From the NCBI GenBank assembly GCA_019104865.1, contig JAHRWZ010000064.1, forward strand, positions 1 through 64,000: 64,000 bases of DNA. Direction: 5' to 3'. A program made the position numbers and the translations under genes. The notes under the pieces are model-generated. The model had not been told where the DNA came from, did not search any database, and was given only the letters and a program-made list of their open reading frames with translations. Each line of letters starts with the position of its first letter. Positions within the stretch are counted from its first letter, which is position 1. This stretch comes from Castellaniella sp. GTDB taxonomy: Bacteria > Pseudomonadota > Gammaproteobacteria > Burkholderiales > Burkholderiaceae_B. This document shows, in pieces, positions 37,456 through 46,889 of the stretch.

Positions 37456-38112
37456 ATGGGACAATTCGCCATCATCGGCCTGGGGCGCTTCGGCGCCGCC
37501 ACCGCACTGGAACTCTCCCGTCTCGGGCACTCCGTCCTGGGAATCGATTCCGACAGCCGGCTGGTGGAAAAATACGCCGACCAGATCACGCGCGCAGCCA
37601 TCACCGACGCCACCGATCATGATGCACTGGGCGAACTGGGCCTGGGGGATTACGACGTCGTGCTGGTGGCCATCGGCGAGGATATCGAAGCCAGTCTCGT
37701 CTGCGTCGTCCAGCTCAAAACCCTGGGCGTGAAAGCCATCTGGGTCAAATCATCGTCACGCGCCCACCACCTGATCCTGGCAAAACTCGGCGTCACCCGC
37801 ATCATTCACCCCGAGGAAGAAATGGGTGTCCGGATCGCGCAGGTGCTCAGCTACCCGATGGTCAATGACTACATTTCACTGGGTAACGGCGACTTTGTCG
37901 TCGAAATCGAAACCAGCGAACCGCTCGACGGCCGCACCCTCGGAGACGTTCTGACCACGAACCCACCAGGGTTGATCCGTGCCTTGCTCATCCGGCGCAA
38001 AGGCGAAACGACGCTCAACCCCGAACACACATTCATCCTGCGCCCCCACGACACCCTGATCCTTTATGGTCCCCTGCAGCAGCTCAAGACCGCTGCGCCA
38101 AAACTGCGCTGA
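37456..38112 (+). CDS. Potassium-uptake regulatory subunit (KtrA/TrkA RCK)
   Basis: Cytoplasmic RCK gating protein, 218 residues: RCK_N Rossmann domain with IIGLGRFGAATALELSRLGHSVLGID and its acidic ligand residue at strand end, then an RCK_C domain from about residue 135 (DYISLGNGDFVVEIETSE). It forms an octameric ring on the KtrB-type channel protein encoded directly downstream. The stop codon and the next ATG are adjacent with no gap. Confidence 0.92.
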   Translation: MGQFAIIGLGRFGAATALELSRLGHSVLGIDSDSRLVEKYADQITRAAITDATDHDALGELGLGDYDVVLVAIGEDIEASLVCVVQLKTLGVKAIWVKSSSRAHHLILAKLGVTRIIHPEEEMGVRIAQVLSYPMVNDYISLGNGDFVVEIETSEPLDGRTLGDVLTTNPPGLIRALLIRRKGETTLNPEHTFILRPHDTLILYGPLQQLKTAAPKLR

Positions 38113-39477
38113 ATGGCCCGCTTTCCCGTCCATCCCGTCCACGCCTACCGTCACCTGAGACATTCCGGCCAGCTGCAGGCAAGCCCACCCGCCGTACTGG
38201 CAGGCAGCTTTCTGGCGCTCATTGCGCTGGGGACGATCCTGCTGTCCCTGCCGATTGCGCAGCGCCGCCCCTTCGGGCTGTTCGAAGCCCTGTTCACGGC
38301 GACGTCTTCGGTCACGGTAACCGGCATGACCGTCATCGACCCCAGCCAGGACCTGACGTTCTTTGGCCAGGCGGTCATCCTGGCCCTGATCCAGATCGGC
38401 GGTGTGGGTTTCATGACCTTTGCCATCATCGCCGCCTTGACCCTGGGCCGGCGCGTCAGCCTGAAATACCAGGCCCTGGCCCTGGAAGCCTTCAACCAGA
38501 CCAGCGTCCAACGGATCCGGCACACTGCCCTGACGGTACTGAAGTTCTCGGTCGCCATCGAGGCTGCGGCAATCCTGGTCCTGACCCTGTGGTGGTGGCA
38601 CCCCGAAGGACTGAAGCGCGCCTTCCTGATGGCTGGATTCCATGCGGTTTCCGCCTTCAACAATGCGGGCGTCACTCTCTTTCCGGACAGTCTGGCCGGC
38701 CTGACCCGCGATCCGATATCGATTTTCGTGATCACTGGCTGCATGATCCTGGGCGGTCTGGGCTTCAGCGTCCTGGCCGATCTGTACCACAGCCGGGCCT
38801 GGAAAGCCCTCGCCTATTATTCCCGATTGATACTGATCGGCACTGCGTTGCTGAACCTGACCGGACTGCTGGTCTTCTGGTTGATCGAGGCACGCAACCC
38901 GGGCACGCTGGGGCCGATGCCGCTCGCCCAGCAAGGGCTGGCGGCCTGGACGCAGGTCGTCAGCAGCCGGACTTCGGGCTTCGCCGCCATGGACGTCGCC
39001 CAACTGCGCGACAGCTCCCGCTTCCTGCTGACCCTTCTGATGTTCATCGGCGGAGGATCGCTATCCACCGCCAGCGGCATCAAGCTCGGGACTTTTCTCG
39101 TGCTGCTGGCAACCGTGCGAGCCTACATCCTGCAGCGCAAAGAGGTGGTACTCATGTACCGCACGGTGCCCCAGGAAACCATCCAGAAAGCGCTGGCCCT
39201 GCTGGTCGTATCCGGGACACTGGTCTGCCTGGGGATTTTCCTGATGAGCCTGCTCGAGGATCTGCCGTTCATCGATATCGTCACCGAGATCATGTCGGCC
39301 TTCAGCACCACGGGGCTCAGCCCGGACCTGACCCGACAGCTCAGCCCGCCTAGCCAGATCCTGCTGATGGTCCTGATGTTCATCGGGCGCCTGGGTCCCC
39401 TGACTCTGGTCTATAGCCTGGGCAAGCAACACCAAAGCCGCGTGCGTCACCCCGAGGCGAGCATCCAGATCGGGTAG
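38113..39477 (+). CDS. Potassium-translocating subunit (KtrB/TrkH family)
   Basis: Integral membrane K+ transporter, 454 residues, with the four-fold M1-P-M2 arrangement. The four pore-loop glycines are visible in SSVTVTGMTVI, SAFNNAGVTLF, SRTSGFAAMD and SAFSTTGLSPD. The basic N-terminus (ARFPVHPVHAYRHLRHSG) is cytoplasmic. Paired with the upstream KtrA-like subunit, giving a two-component Na+-linked K+ uptake system. Confidence 0.93.
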   Translation: MARFPVHPVHAYRHLRHSGQLQASPPAVLAGSFLALIALGTILLSLPIAQRRPFGLFEALFTATSSVTVTGMTVIDPSQDLTFFGQAVILALIQIGGVGFMTFAIIAALTLGRRVSLKYQALALEAFNQTSVQRIRHTALTVLKFSVAIEAAAILVLTLWWWHPEGLKRAFLMAGFHAVSAFNNAGVTLFPDSLAGLTRDPISIFVITGCMILGGLGFSVLADLYHSRAWKALAYYSRLILIGTALLNLTGLLVFWLIEARNPGTLGPMPLAQQGLAAWTQVVSSRTSGFAAMDVAQLRDSSRFLLTLLMFIGGGSLSTASGIKLGTFLVLLATVRAYILQRKEVVLMYRTVPQETIQKALALLVVSGTLVCLGIFLMSLLEDLPFIDIVTEIMSAFSTTGLSPDLTRQLSPPSQILLMVLMFIGRLGPLTLVYSLGKQHQSRVRHPEASIQIG

Positions 39478-39624
39478 ACGCTGCATTGCCAACCCGACAG
39501 ATCCATTCCCAATGGACGCGCTGGAACCCGGCTGAGATAATGGGCGAAAAGCCACGGACGGCGCCACTTTGACACGCACAAGCCGGTTCGGGGGCGTATG
39601 ACGCCATACACGGGAGTTCGTGCC

Positions 39625-42600
39625 ATGCACTTGCGAATGCCAGTCCTGAAACTCAGCCGGCGAACACGCAGAATTCTGGCGGGCATCACGCTCACACTGC
39701 TGGTCCTGGCCGCGCTGTCAGCCTGGCTGGTCCCGAAGGCCGTGCACCACGCACTCACCAAAAACGTCGCCGAACTGCTGGGCCGCCAGGTGGATGTGGG
39801 CGAGATCCGCTTCAATCCCTTCACCCTGGCGCTCAGTGCGCAGAACCTTGTCATCGCTCAGCCCCAGTCGGCGCCGCTCCTGAAAATCGACGAGATCGAC
39901 CTGAGGGTGGCCTGGCGCTCCATCGTGCTGTTCGCACCGGTGCTCGACCGGCTCCGCATCGCTCAGCCCCAGGTGGCCCTATCGCGCCAGGACGCCACGC
40001 ATTTCAATTTTTCCGATATCGTCGAGCGGTTTGCCAGCACATCGGCCGGGCACCCGGATAACGGAACGCCTGCCTCGACAGGGATGCCGCGATTCTCCCT
40101 GAACAATCTGTCGCTGACCGGTGGCGTCATCAGCCTGGACGATCACGTCACCGGTCGCCAGCAGACGATCGATGACCTGACGCTGGCGATTCCTTCCCTC
40201 TCGTCTCTGGGTTTCGCCAGGAAAACGGACGTGCAGCCCACGATGCACATGCGCATCAACGGCAGCCCCTTCGACCTTTCCGGCGCGGCACGTCCGTTCG
40301 ACGCCACCCCGACCTTCAGTCTGGACGCGACGCTCGATGGCCTGGCGCTCGACAAATGGGCCGATTTCTGGCCCATGCCCTTGCCCGTCCATCTCAAGAG
40401 CGCCCTGCTCGATTCCAGGCTGAAAATCCTGTTCGAACTGCCCCCGAACGCCGCACCGACCATCCAGGTCCGGGGTGACGCGGGCCTGCGCCAGCTGGAT
40501 GTGACCGAGTCTTCAGGATCGCCGCTTCTGACCTGGGATGGACTGAAGGTCGATGGGCTGGCGGCCGACGTGACCGCGCGGACGGTTTCCATCGGTGCCA
40601 TCACCCTGGAAAAACCGCACGTGGAAGCGCACCGGGACGCGCATCAGCTGAACTGGCAGCGCGTGGCCAATGGCTTCGCCAAATTGGCCGGCCCAGGCCA
40701 CACCCCGGAACAACCCACCGAACCGACACCCACCCGGACCTCGACCAACCCGGCCGGCGGATCACCCGCCGCACCGGCCACTCCGGCTTCCGCGCAGCCG
40801 GAAGCGCCCACCCCCGCGGCGCCCGGCTGGAAAATCGCCATCGACACCTTCCGGCTGGATGCAGGTCAGGCGCATCTACATGACGAGCCGATCGGCCTGG
40901 ACCATACGTTCAATGGCCTGGGCGCCGAGATCCAGCACATCACTCTGCCACAGGACGCCGATCAGCCCATGCTCGCACAGTTGGGCATGGGCAATCAGGC
41001 CGACGGCAGTTCACTGCAGGTCCAGGCGCCCATCGTCCTGCAGCCCCTCTCGATCCACGCCCAGGTGCGGCTGGACAAGCTAGCGTTGGCACCATTCGCA
41101 GTGGCAATCCGCCATTTTGCCCCTGTGACGCTGCAGGATGGTTGCCTCACCCTGGAAGGCAAGGTCGAGGTGGCGGACTCCCGGGTCGAAGCCCGCGACG
41201 TGAAACTGGGCCTGCGGCAGGTCGCCGCACGCGACGACTCCGTCAAACCGGGTGTGCCGTTATCCATCGGCACACTGGATCTGGTCGCCGATCGGCTGGC
41301 CCTGGACGCCAAACCGACGAACTTCACCCTGCAGGCCAATGGCATCCAAAAGCATGGCACGCTCGCGCTCAAGGGCTCCCTGACTGTGCAGCCGCTGTCG
41401 CTGAAGACCTCGGTCGATCTAGGCAAGTTCGACGCAGCCTCCCTGGCACCCTATTTCGCCTCCCGTCTGAACGCAACGGTCCGCAGCCTGTCCCTGGGTG
41501 CGCACGGCAACGCCGCAGTCACGCTGGCGCAGAACAAACCCATACAGGCGGACTGGCGCGGCGCGATTCAGGTCAACGATTTCGACTTCCAGGACCGCGT
41601 CAACAAGGCGCCATTTCTCAACTGGAAACACTTGGGCCTCAATGACATGCAGGTCTCGATGTCGGGATCGCGGCTCGTCCTGGGACTGGGTCACATCCTG
41701 CTGGACAATTTCTACGGCAATATCCTGCTCAGCAGCAACGCCCGCCTGAACGTCATGGACGTCCTGGTGGACAAGGGCCAGGCCGCCGGATCCATCACGC
41801 AGAACACGCAGACCCGCCGGGGCCACGAGGGTAAAAAGGGGAAATCCGCTGTCCGGCAGGTCAGCGCCGAACCCGACATCTCGATCGCCAGCATCACGCT
41901 CCGGCGTGGCCGCATGACGTTCAATGACCATTTCGTCCGGCCCAATTATCGCGCCGAGCTGTCATCCATCGACGGCACCCTGACCGCCGTCTCCTCGACC
42001 CGGCCCACGCCGGCCAAGGTCCGCGTCTCGGGCCGCGTGTATGGTACGGCCCCCTTGGCGATCTCGGGCACGGTACAGCCCTTCTCGCGCTACCTGGCGC
42101 TGGATCTCAAGGCATCCGCCAAAGGTGTGGACCTGCCCCGTTTCACCACGTATTCGTCCAAATACGTCGGCTACGCGATTGAACGCGGCAAGCTGTCGGT
42201 CGATCTGCAGTACCAGATCAAGAACCGGGCCTTGCAGGCCAGCAACAAGGTCCTGCTCAACCAGCTCACCTTCGGCAAGCCATCCGGCAGTCCCGACGCG
42301 ATCAAACTTCCGGTGCTGCTGGCCGTCGCCCTGCTGAAGGACTCCAGCGGCAACATCGACATCAACCTGCCGATCTCCGGATCGCTGGACGACCCGCAGT
42401 TCTCGGTCGGCGGCATCATCGTAAGGGTCATCCTGAACACGCTGGCCAAGGCGGTCACCGCCCCGTTCAAGTTGCTGGCCTCCGCCTTTGGCGGCGGCAG
42501 CGAAGACCTGTCGCGCGTCGATTTCGCACCGGGCAGCGCCACGCTGGATGACACGGCCAAGTCCAACATCGCCACCCTGGTCAAGGCGCTATCCGACCGC

Positions 42601-43068
42601 CCCTCGCTGAAAATGGACATCATCGGGCGCGCCGACCCGCAAGCCGATGAGGAAGGCCTGCGCCAAGCCTGGGTGGACGATCAGATGCGCGCGGCCAAGG
42701 CTCGGGACACCTCCGGCCGCGGCAAAAAAACGGATCCGGGAAGCGTCTCGCTAACCGATGCCGACCGCGCCAAATACCTGGAAAAGGTCTACAGCAACAC
42801 CAAGATCAAGGACAAGCCGCGCAACGCCATCGGCTTCGCCAAATCGCTGCCGCCCGAACAGATGAACACCCTGCTGCTGGCGGCGGCTCCTGTGGGCAAA
42901 CAGGCCCTGGACGCACTCGCCGAGGCACGCGCTCAGGCCGTATACGAACAGCTTTTGACGACCGCCCAGGACCTGACCGACCGGATCTTCATCGTGGCGC
43001 CCAAGATCGGCGCGGCGGACGCCAATGACGGCGGTTCAGCGACGAGCGTGAACTTTGCCCTGCATTAG
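39625..43068 (+). CDS. Large DUF748/AsmA-like envelope protein
   Basis: A 1147-residue protein with one N-terminal membrane anchor (RILAGITLTLLVLAALSAWLV) followed by a long AsmA/DUF748-type beta-rich region facing the periplasm (ADVGEIRFNPFTLALSAQNLVIAQ-like openings, FSLNNLSLTGGVISLDD). A Pro/Thr/Ala-rich linker is at about residues 355-400. The C-terminus has the GSATLDDTAKSNIATLVKALSDRPSLKMDIIGRADP segment usual in DUF748. Such AsmA-like proteins are thought to bridge membranes for lipid traffic. I prefer ATG 39625, 8 nt after GGGAG, over 39598. Confidence 0.85.
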   Translation: MHLRMPVLKLSRRTRRILAGITLTLLVLAALSAWLVPKAVHHALTKNVAELLGRQVDVGEIRFNPFTLALSAQNLVIAQPQSAPLLKIDEIDLRVAWRSIVLFAPVLDRLRIAQPQVALSRQDATHFNFSDIVERFASTSAGHPDNGTPASTGMPRFSLNNLSLTGGVISLDDHVTGRQQTIDDLTLAIPSLSSLGFARKTDVQPTMHMRINGSPFDLSGAARPFDATPTFSLDATLDGLALDKWADFWPMPLPVHLKSALLDSRLKILFELPPNAAPTIQVRGDAGLRQLDVTESSGSPLLTWDGLKVDGLAADVTARTVSIGAITLEKPHVEAHRDAHQLNWQRVANGFAKLAGPGHTPEQPTEPTPTRTSTNPAGGSPAAPATPASAQPEAPTPAAPGWKIAIDTFRLDAGQAHLHDEPIGLDHTFNGLGAEIQHITLPQDADQPMLAQLGMGNQADGSSLQVQAPIVLQPLSIHAQVRLDKLALAPFAVAIRHFAPVTLQDGCLTLEGKVEVADSRVEARDVKLGLRQVAARDDSVKPGVPLSIGTLDLVADRLALDAKPTNFTLQANGIQKHGTLALKGSLTVQPLSLKTSVDLGKFDAASLAPYFASRLNATVRSLSLGAHGNAAVTLAQNKPIQADWRGAIQVNDFDFQDRVNKAPFLNWKHLGLNDMQVSMSGSRLVLGLGHILLDNFYGNILLSSNARLNVMDVLVDKGQAAGSITQNTQTRRGHEGKKGKSAVRQVSAEPDISIASITLRRGRMTFNDHFVRPNYRAELSSIDGTLTAVSSTRPTPAKVRVSGRVYGTAPLAISGTVQPFSRYLALDLKASAKGVDLPRFTTYSSKYVGYAIERGKLSVDLQYQIKNRALQASNKVLLNQLTFGKPSGSPDAIKLPVLLAVALLKDSSGNIDINLPISGSLDDPQFSVGGIIVRVILNTLAKAVTAPFKLLASAFGGGSEDLSRVDFAPGSATLDDTAKSNIATLVKALSDRPSLKMDIIGRADPQADEEGLRQAWVDDQMRAAKARDTSGRGKKTDPGSVSLTDADRAKYLEKVYSNTKIKDKPRNAIGFAKSLPPEQMNTLLLAAAPVGKQALDALAEARAQAVYEQLLTTAQDLTDRIFIVAPKIGAADANDGGSATSVNFALH

Positions 43069-43095
43069 CCAGCCAGGACGGGCGCATCGCTTCCG

Positions 43096-43491
43096 TTACG
43101 GTTTCGCTGCGGGCGGCTGGATCTTGTCGGCATATTTGACCAGGATGTCACCCATCGCCCGCATCATTTCGCCGCGCATCTGCATCATCGTCTTGGGATC
43201 CAGGCCCGCACCGTCCATGGCCGGGCACGCATTCATCATGCCCATCATGCCGCCGCCCATCATGCCACCCCGCATCCACTGACCGCTTCTCATGCCGCCT
43301 TGCTGGCCGTCCATCATGCCCCACGAGCCGCCCCCCCGCATCATCGGAGGAACGCCACTGCCGGCCTGCCCCTGCTGCATCATGCCCGGGCCACCGACCT
43401 GGGCCGGGACATCTGTCGCAGCGACACTGGGCGCACCTGCGCCGATCGCCAGCGCGGCAAAGGACGCAATCACAATCATCTTGGTATTCAT
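43096..43491 (-). CDS. Secreted Met/Gly-rich small protein
   Basis: A 131-residue protein with signal peptide (KMIVIASFAALAIGAGAPSVAA) and a middle section very rich in Met and Gly (GMMQQGQAG, MRGGGSWGMMDG, RGGMMGGGMMGMMNACP). It ends in a conserved-looking amphipathic tail (DPKTMMQMRGEMMRAMGDILVKYADKI). I do not recognise a named family. Met-rich periplasmic repeats often bind Cu(I) or Ag(I), and a metal-type two-component system is encoded nearby, so metal binding is a reasonable inference. ATG 43491 follows AGGAGC; the ATG at 43524 lacks a ribosome site. Confidence 0.7.
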   Translation of the reverse strand: MNTKMIVIASFAALAIGAGAPSVAATDVPAQVGGPGMMQQGQAGSGVPPMMRGGGSWGMMDGQQGGMRSGQWMRGGMMGGGMMGMMNACPAMDGAGLDPKTMMQMRGEMMRAMGDILVKYADKIQPPAAKP

Positions 43492-43531
43492 CGATAGCTC
43501 CTGGTTATCAAACAAAGCCTGCAAACGACCT

Positions 43532-43615
43532 TCACTGCTTGAAAATATATCGGATGAGCACGATCACCGCGAGAACAAGCATGACAATACTGAGCCCATT
43601 TTGCTCGCTGCGCAC
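43532..43615 (-). CDS. Possible 27-residue single-helix membrane peptide
   Basis: From a GTG at 43615 a short frame encodes RSEQNGLSIVMLVLAVIVLI followed by RYIFKQ and a stop: a basic-ended single transmembrane helix. AAGG sits just before the GTG. It precedes the Met-rich gene by 40 bp on the same strand. Small membrane proteins of this shape exist, but with no homolog recognised this remains tentative. Confidence 0.3.
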   Translation of the reverse strand: MRSEQNGLSIVMLVLAVIVLIRYIFKQ

Positions 43616-43696
43616 GCCTTACAGTAGTGTCATCAAACGGCACGCCAATGCCAACCCGGCCGGGCAACCGATTCCATCCACCTGACGGAGAAACGC

Positions 43697-44542
43697 ATGA
43701 CAAAGACCAAGAAAGACAAGGCAATTCGTACCGACGTCGCGCAACCCCGTCGGCACGAGGACGATGCCGCCGCTGCTCAGGCACTCGGCCGGGACGAATA
43801 TGAGGCCCAGTTGCGCCTGCTGCAAATCGAACTTGTGAAGCTGCAGCGTCACTTCATCGAGTGCCATGACCGTATCCTCATCCTCCTCGAAGGCCGCGAC
43901 GCAGCGGGCAAGGATGGCAGCATCAAGCGCATCATCGAGAACCTCAGTCCTCGCGAGACCCGCGTCGTGGCACTGGGCAAACCGTCCGACCGCGAGCGCA
44001 GTGCCTGGTACTTCCAGCGCTACGTGCCGCACCTGCCGGTGGCTGAGGAACTCGTGCTGTTCAACCGCAGTTGGTACAACCGCGCGGGAGTCGAACACGT
44101 GATGGGTTTCTGTACGCCCGACGAGCACGAGGAATTCATGCAGTCGGTCCCCAGCTTCGAGGCGATGCTCGTCGGCTCGGGCATCAAGCTGCTCAAGTAC
44201 TACCTGGACATCGGCAAGGACGAACAGATCAAGCGCCTGCGAGATCGGCGTCGCGACCCACTGAAACAGTGGAAATCGAGCCCGATCGACGCTGTCGCCG
44301 TGAAACACTGGAGGGCCTACTCGCAAGCACGGGACGAGATGCTGATGCGCACGCACAACGCGGTGGCCCCATGGCACGTCGTGCGCGCCGACGACAAACG
44401 ACTTGCACGGCTCAACCTGATGCGCGACATCCTGTCGCGACTGCACTACGCGGGCAAGAAGAACAAGCTTGTGCGTCCCGATCCCGACATCGTGTTCGAG
44501 TTCTCGCCGGACCGCCTCAAGGCGGGCCGCCTGGCCCCTTGA
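43697..44542 (+). CDS. ppk2: Polyphosphate kinase 2
   Basis: PPK2-family kinase, 281 residues, transferring phosphate between polyphosphate and nucleotides. Walker A is LLEGRDAAGKDGSIKRI, the lid and Walker B region FNRSWYNRAGVEHVMGF, and the conserved tail KHWRAYSQARDEMLMRTHNAVAPWHVVRADDKR is intact. The Lys/Arg-rich N-terminus is disordered. The single PPK2 domain with HNAVAPWHVV is typical of enzymes using polyP to phosphorylate (d)NDP or, in reverse, GTP/ATP; the class cannot be fixed by eye. Confidence 0.94.
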   Translation: MTKTKKDKAIRTDVAQPRRHEDDAAAAQALGRDEYEAQLRLLQIELVKLQRHFIECHDRILILLEGRDAAGKDGSIKRIIENLSPRETRVVALGKPSDRERSAWYFQRYVPHLPVAEELVLFNRSWYNRAGVEHVMGFCTPDEHEEFMQSVPSFEAMLVGSGIKLLKYYLDIGKDEQIKRLRDRRRDPLKQWKSSPIDAVAVKHWRAYSQARDEMLMRTHNAVAPWHVVRADDKRLARLNLMRDILSRLHYAGKKNKLVRPDPDIVFEFSPDRLKAGRLAP

Positions 44543-44647
44543 CAACCGAAGCACATACGAGGGTACGCCCAGGTAAAATCAGGAAACGGCCGCCCCGAAA
44601 TGTTCCTCCGTGCGATAGGCGGCCCTGACATGCAAAGGGGCAGGCCC

Positions 44648-45331
44648 ATGAAATTGCTCTTGGTCGAGGACGAGGCCAAGACCGGCGAATATGTACAGCA
44701 GGGGCTGACCGAGTCGGGCTTCGTCGTGGATCTTGCCCGTACGGGTCTGGACGGCCACCACCTGGCGCTCACGGGCTCTTACGACCTGATCATCCTGGAC
44801 GTGATGCTGCCCGACGTCGATGGCTGGCACATCGTGCGGGCCCTGCGCGAAGCGAAATCGGCCGTGCCCGTCCTCTTTCTGACCGCAAGAGACAGCGTGG
44901 AGGACCGCGTCAAAGGACTGGAACTGGGCGCGGACGACTATCTGGTCAAGCCGTTTGCCTTCTCGGAACTGCTGGCGCGCGTGCGCACCCTGCTGCGACG
45001 CGGCAACGCCCCGAGCCTGGAGCATCAACTGCACGTCGCGGACCTGGTTCTCGACATCCCACGCCGCCGCGTTCAACGCCAAGACAAACGCATCAGCCTG
45101 ACCAACAAGGAATTCGCACTGCTGGAGCTTCTGGTGCGCCGCCAGGGCGAGGTGCTGCCCCGTTCGCTCATTGCATCGCAGATCTGGGACATGAACTTCG
45201 ACAGCGACACGAACGTCATCGACGTCGCCATCCGGCGGCTTCGAGCCAAAATCGACGATGATTTCGAGCCCAAGCTCATCCACACGATCCGTGGCATGGG
45301 ATACATGCTAGACGCGATGGCGCCGGAATGA
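44648..45331 (+). CDS. Response regulator, OmpR/CusR heavy-metal type
   Basis: A 227-residue regulator. The receiver domain has Asp51 in [13 protein letters not shown], acidic pocket LVEDEA and Lys in [17 protein letters not shown] winged-helix DNA-binding domain follows ([50 protein letters not shown]). The wording matches the CopR/CusR/IrlR group. ATG 44648 gives the standard N-terminus. The last 4 nt overlap the kinase gene. Confidence 0.93.
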   Translation: MKLLLVEDEAKTGEYVQQGLTESGFVVDLARTGLDGHHLALTGSYDLIILDVMLPDVDGWHIVRALREAKSAVPVLFLTARDSVEDRVKGLELGADDYLVKPFAFSELLARVRTLLRRGNAPSLEHQLHVADLVLDIPRRRVQRQDKRISLTNKEFALLELLVRRQGEVLPRSLIASQIWDMNFDSDTNVIDVAIRRLRAKIDDDFEPKLIHTIRGMGYMLDAMAPE

Positions 45332-46752
45332 ACCTGGACAGGCGCCCTGCGTCCCTCGCAGTACGGCTGACCGTCTCCATCGGGGTGGTCATCACCATCG
45401 TGCTGCTGGCGTTTGGATGGATCGTCCAACGATCCATCAACAACCACTTCGTCCAGCAGGACGTCGATGAACTCAACATCGTCTTCCAGGCCCTGAAACA
45501 CACCCTTGCCACGCTGCCGCCCGGCATCCCGCCAGATGCGCTGCAACAGCGGCTGGCCAGCGCGGTATCCGGCCACCACAATACCCAGTTTCAGATATCC
45601 ACGGTGGATGGGCGCCTGCTCTACACAACGCCAGACGCCGACCTGAGCGAATTCGCGAAGATCGCCCAGCCCGTCGGGCAGATCACCGCAAACAATGCAA
45701 GTCTCTGGGCCACGGGTGCCGAAACCTTACGGGCAGCCTCGGTTCTGATCGCCCCTCAGATCGAGCCTGGCGCGGAGCCACTGATCGTGACCGTCGCCAC
45801 CAGTATCGACTTCCATCTGCACTATCTGCAGCGTTTCCACACCTATCTCTGGATCCTCACCGCCATCGCCTGCCTGGTCGCGATTCTGGCGACATGGATC
45901 GCGGTCTACCAAGGGCACGCCCCCATTCGGCGCATCAGCCGAAAAATCCGGAAAATCAGGACGGACCAGTTGCACGTCCGCCTGGAACTGCGGACGGTAC
46001 CGGCCGAACTGGTGGAACTGGTTTCCGCCTTCAATGACATGATCGGGCGACTGGAAGCACTCATCCAACGCCTGTCGGATTTTTCGGGCGACATTGCCCA
46101 CGAATTGCGCACACCGATCACGAACCTGAAGACTCAGACGGAAGTCGCACTCTCTCAGCCGCGCGACATCGAGCAATATCGCGAGATCCTCTACTCGAAT
46201 CTCGAAGAATACGAGCGCATGGCAAAGATGGTCGGCGATATGCTGTTTCTGGCCCAGGCCGACAACAAACTGCTGAAACCCGAGCTGGTCACCATCGACC
46301 TTGCCACCGAGATCCAGATCCTCTTCGACTATTTCGGCGCCTGGGCGGAAGAACGCGGAGTCGGCCTGGAAATGACCGGAGATCCGGCATGCATCCTCGG
46401 CGACACGCTGATGATCCGTCGCGCCTTAAGCAATTTGCTATCCAACGCCATTCGATACACCCCCCCGGCGCACCGCGTCACTGTCGGCATTTCGTCGACA
46501 AAGAATGTCGTCACGGTGCGGATCTCAAACCCCGGCATCGCCATCCCCACAGAGCACCTGCCGCGCATTTTCGACCGGTTCTACCGCGTCGATGCGTCAC
46601 GGCAGCATAAAGGCGAAGGGGCGGGCCTGGGGTTGGCCATCGCGCAATCGGTCATCGAAGCCCATGGTGGCACGATCGGAGTCCAATCGACCCCTGAAGC
46701 CACGGTATTTGAATTGTCCGTCCCGCTCGTGCCCTGCGACCCCTCAAGGTAG
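45328..46752 (+). CDS. Sensor histidine kinase, CusS heavy-metal type
   Basis: A 474-residue membrane kinase: helix 1 (about 13-33, [18 protein letters not shown]), a periplasmic sensor of about 140 residues, helix 2 ([20 protein letters not shown]), HAMP, and HisKA with the phosphorylated His in [15 protein letters not shown]. The HATPase domain has N-box [10 protein letters not shown] and G-boxes in [20 protein letters not shown]. The periplasmic part has no obvious Met or His clusters, so the metal, if any, is not indicated. Partner of the upstream regulator; target genes may be the Met-rich gene or the efflux operon downstream. Confidence 0.92.
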   Translation: MNLDRRPASLAVRLTVSIGVVITIVLLAFGWIVQRSINNHFVQQDVDELNIVFQALKHTLATLPPGIPPDALQQRLASAVSGHHNTQFQISTVDGRLLYTTPDADLSEFAKIAQPVGQITANNASLWATGAETLRAASVLIAPQIEPGAEPLIVTVATSIDFHLHYLQRFHTYLWILTAIACLVAILATWIAVYQGHAPIRRISRKIRKIRTDQLHVRLELRTVPAELVELVSAFNDMIGRLEALIQRLSDFSGDIAHELRTPITNLKTQTEVALSQPRDIEQYREILYSNLEEYERMAKMVGDMLFLAQADNKLLKPELVTIDLATEIQILFDYFGAWAEERGVGLEMTGDPACILGDTLMIRRALSNLLSNAIRYTPPAHRVTVGISSTKNVVTVRISNPGIAIPTEHLPRIFDRFYRVDASRQHKGEGAGLGLAIAQSVIEAHGGTIGVQSTPEATVFELSVPLVPCDPSR

Positions 46753-46772
46753 CCACCACCGGTCCAGTTTAT

Positions 46773-46798
46773 GCTAAATTAGAAACATCTAAATTAGC
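46773..46798. promoter_or_regulatory. Tandem CTAAATTAG repeats ahead of the sulfide operon
   Basis: CTAAATTAG occurs at 46774-46782 and 46789-46797, each nearly palindromic, with flanking G and C, and a further CTAAAT follows about 15 bp on. The AT-rich block is isolated in GC-rich DNA and sits about 90 bp before the sqr ATG. It is a good candidate operator for the ArsR repressor encoded at the end of the operon. Confidence 0.55.
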
Positions 46799-46889
46799 CT
46801 TTACTAAATGATGATCTATCTCGTCACCCGCCTCCTGCGGAAACCGGGGCGGAGGACGGTTCAGAGCGCAAGCGGGGAAGGAGACATCC

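Noticed and set aside
37876-39003. 375-codon minus-strand frame opposite ktrB
   Set aside because: Q/G/D-rich antisense of a membrane protein gene; not coding-like.
44539-44579. TTGACA at the ppk2 stop with TAAAAT as a promoter for the response regulator
   Set aside because: Spacer of 29 bp is too long for a sigma-70 promoter.
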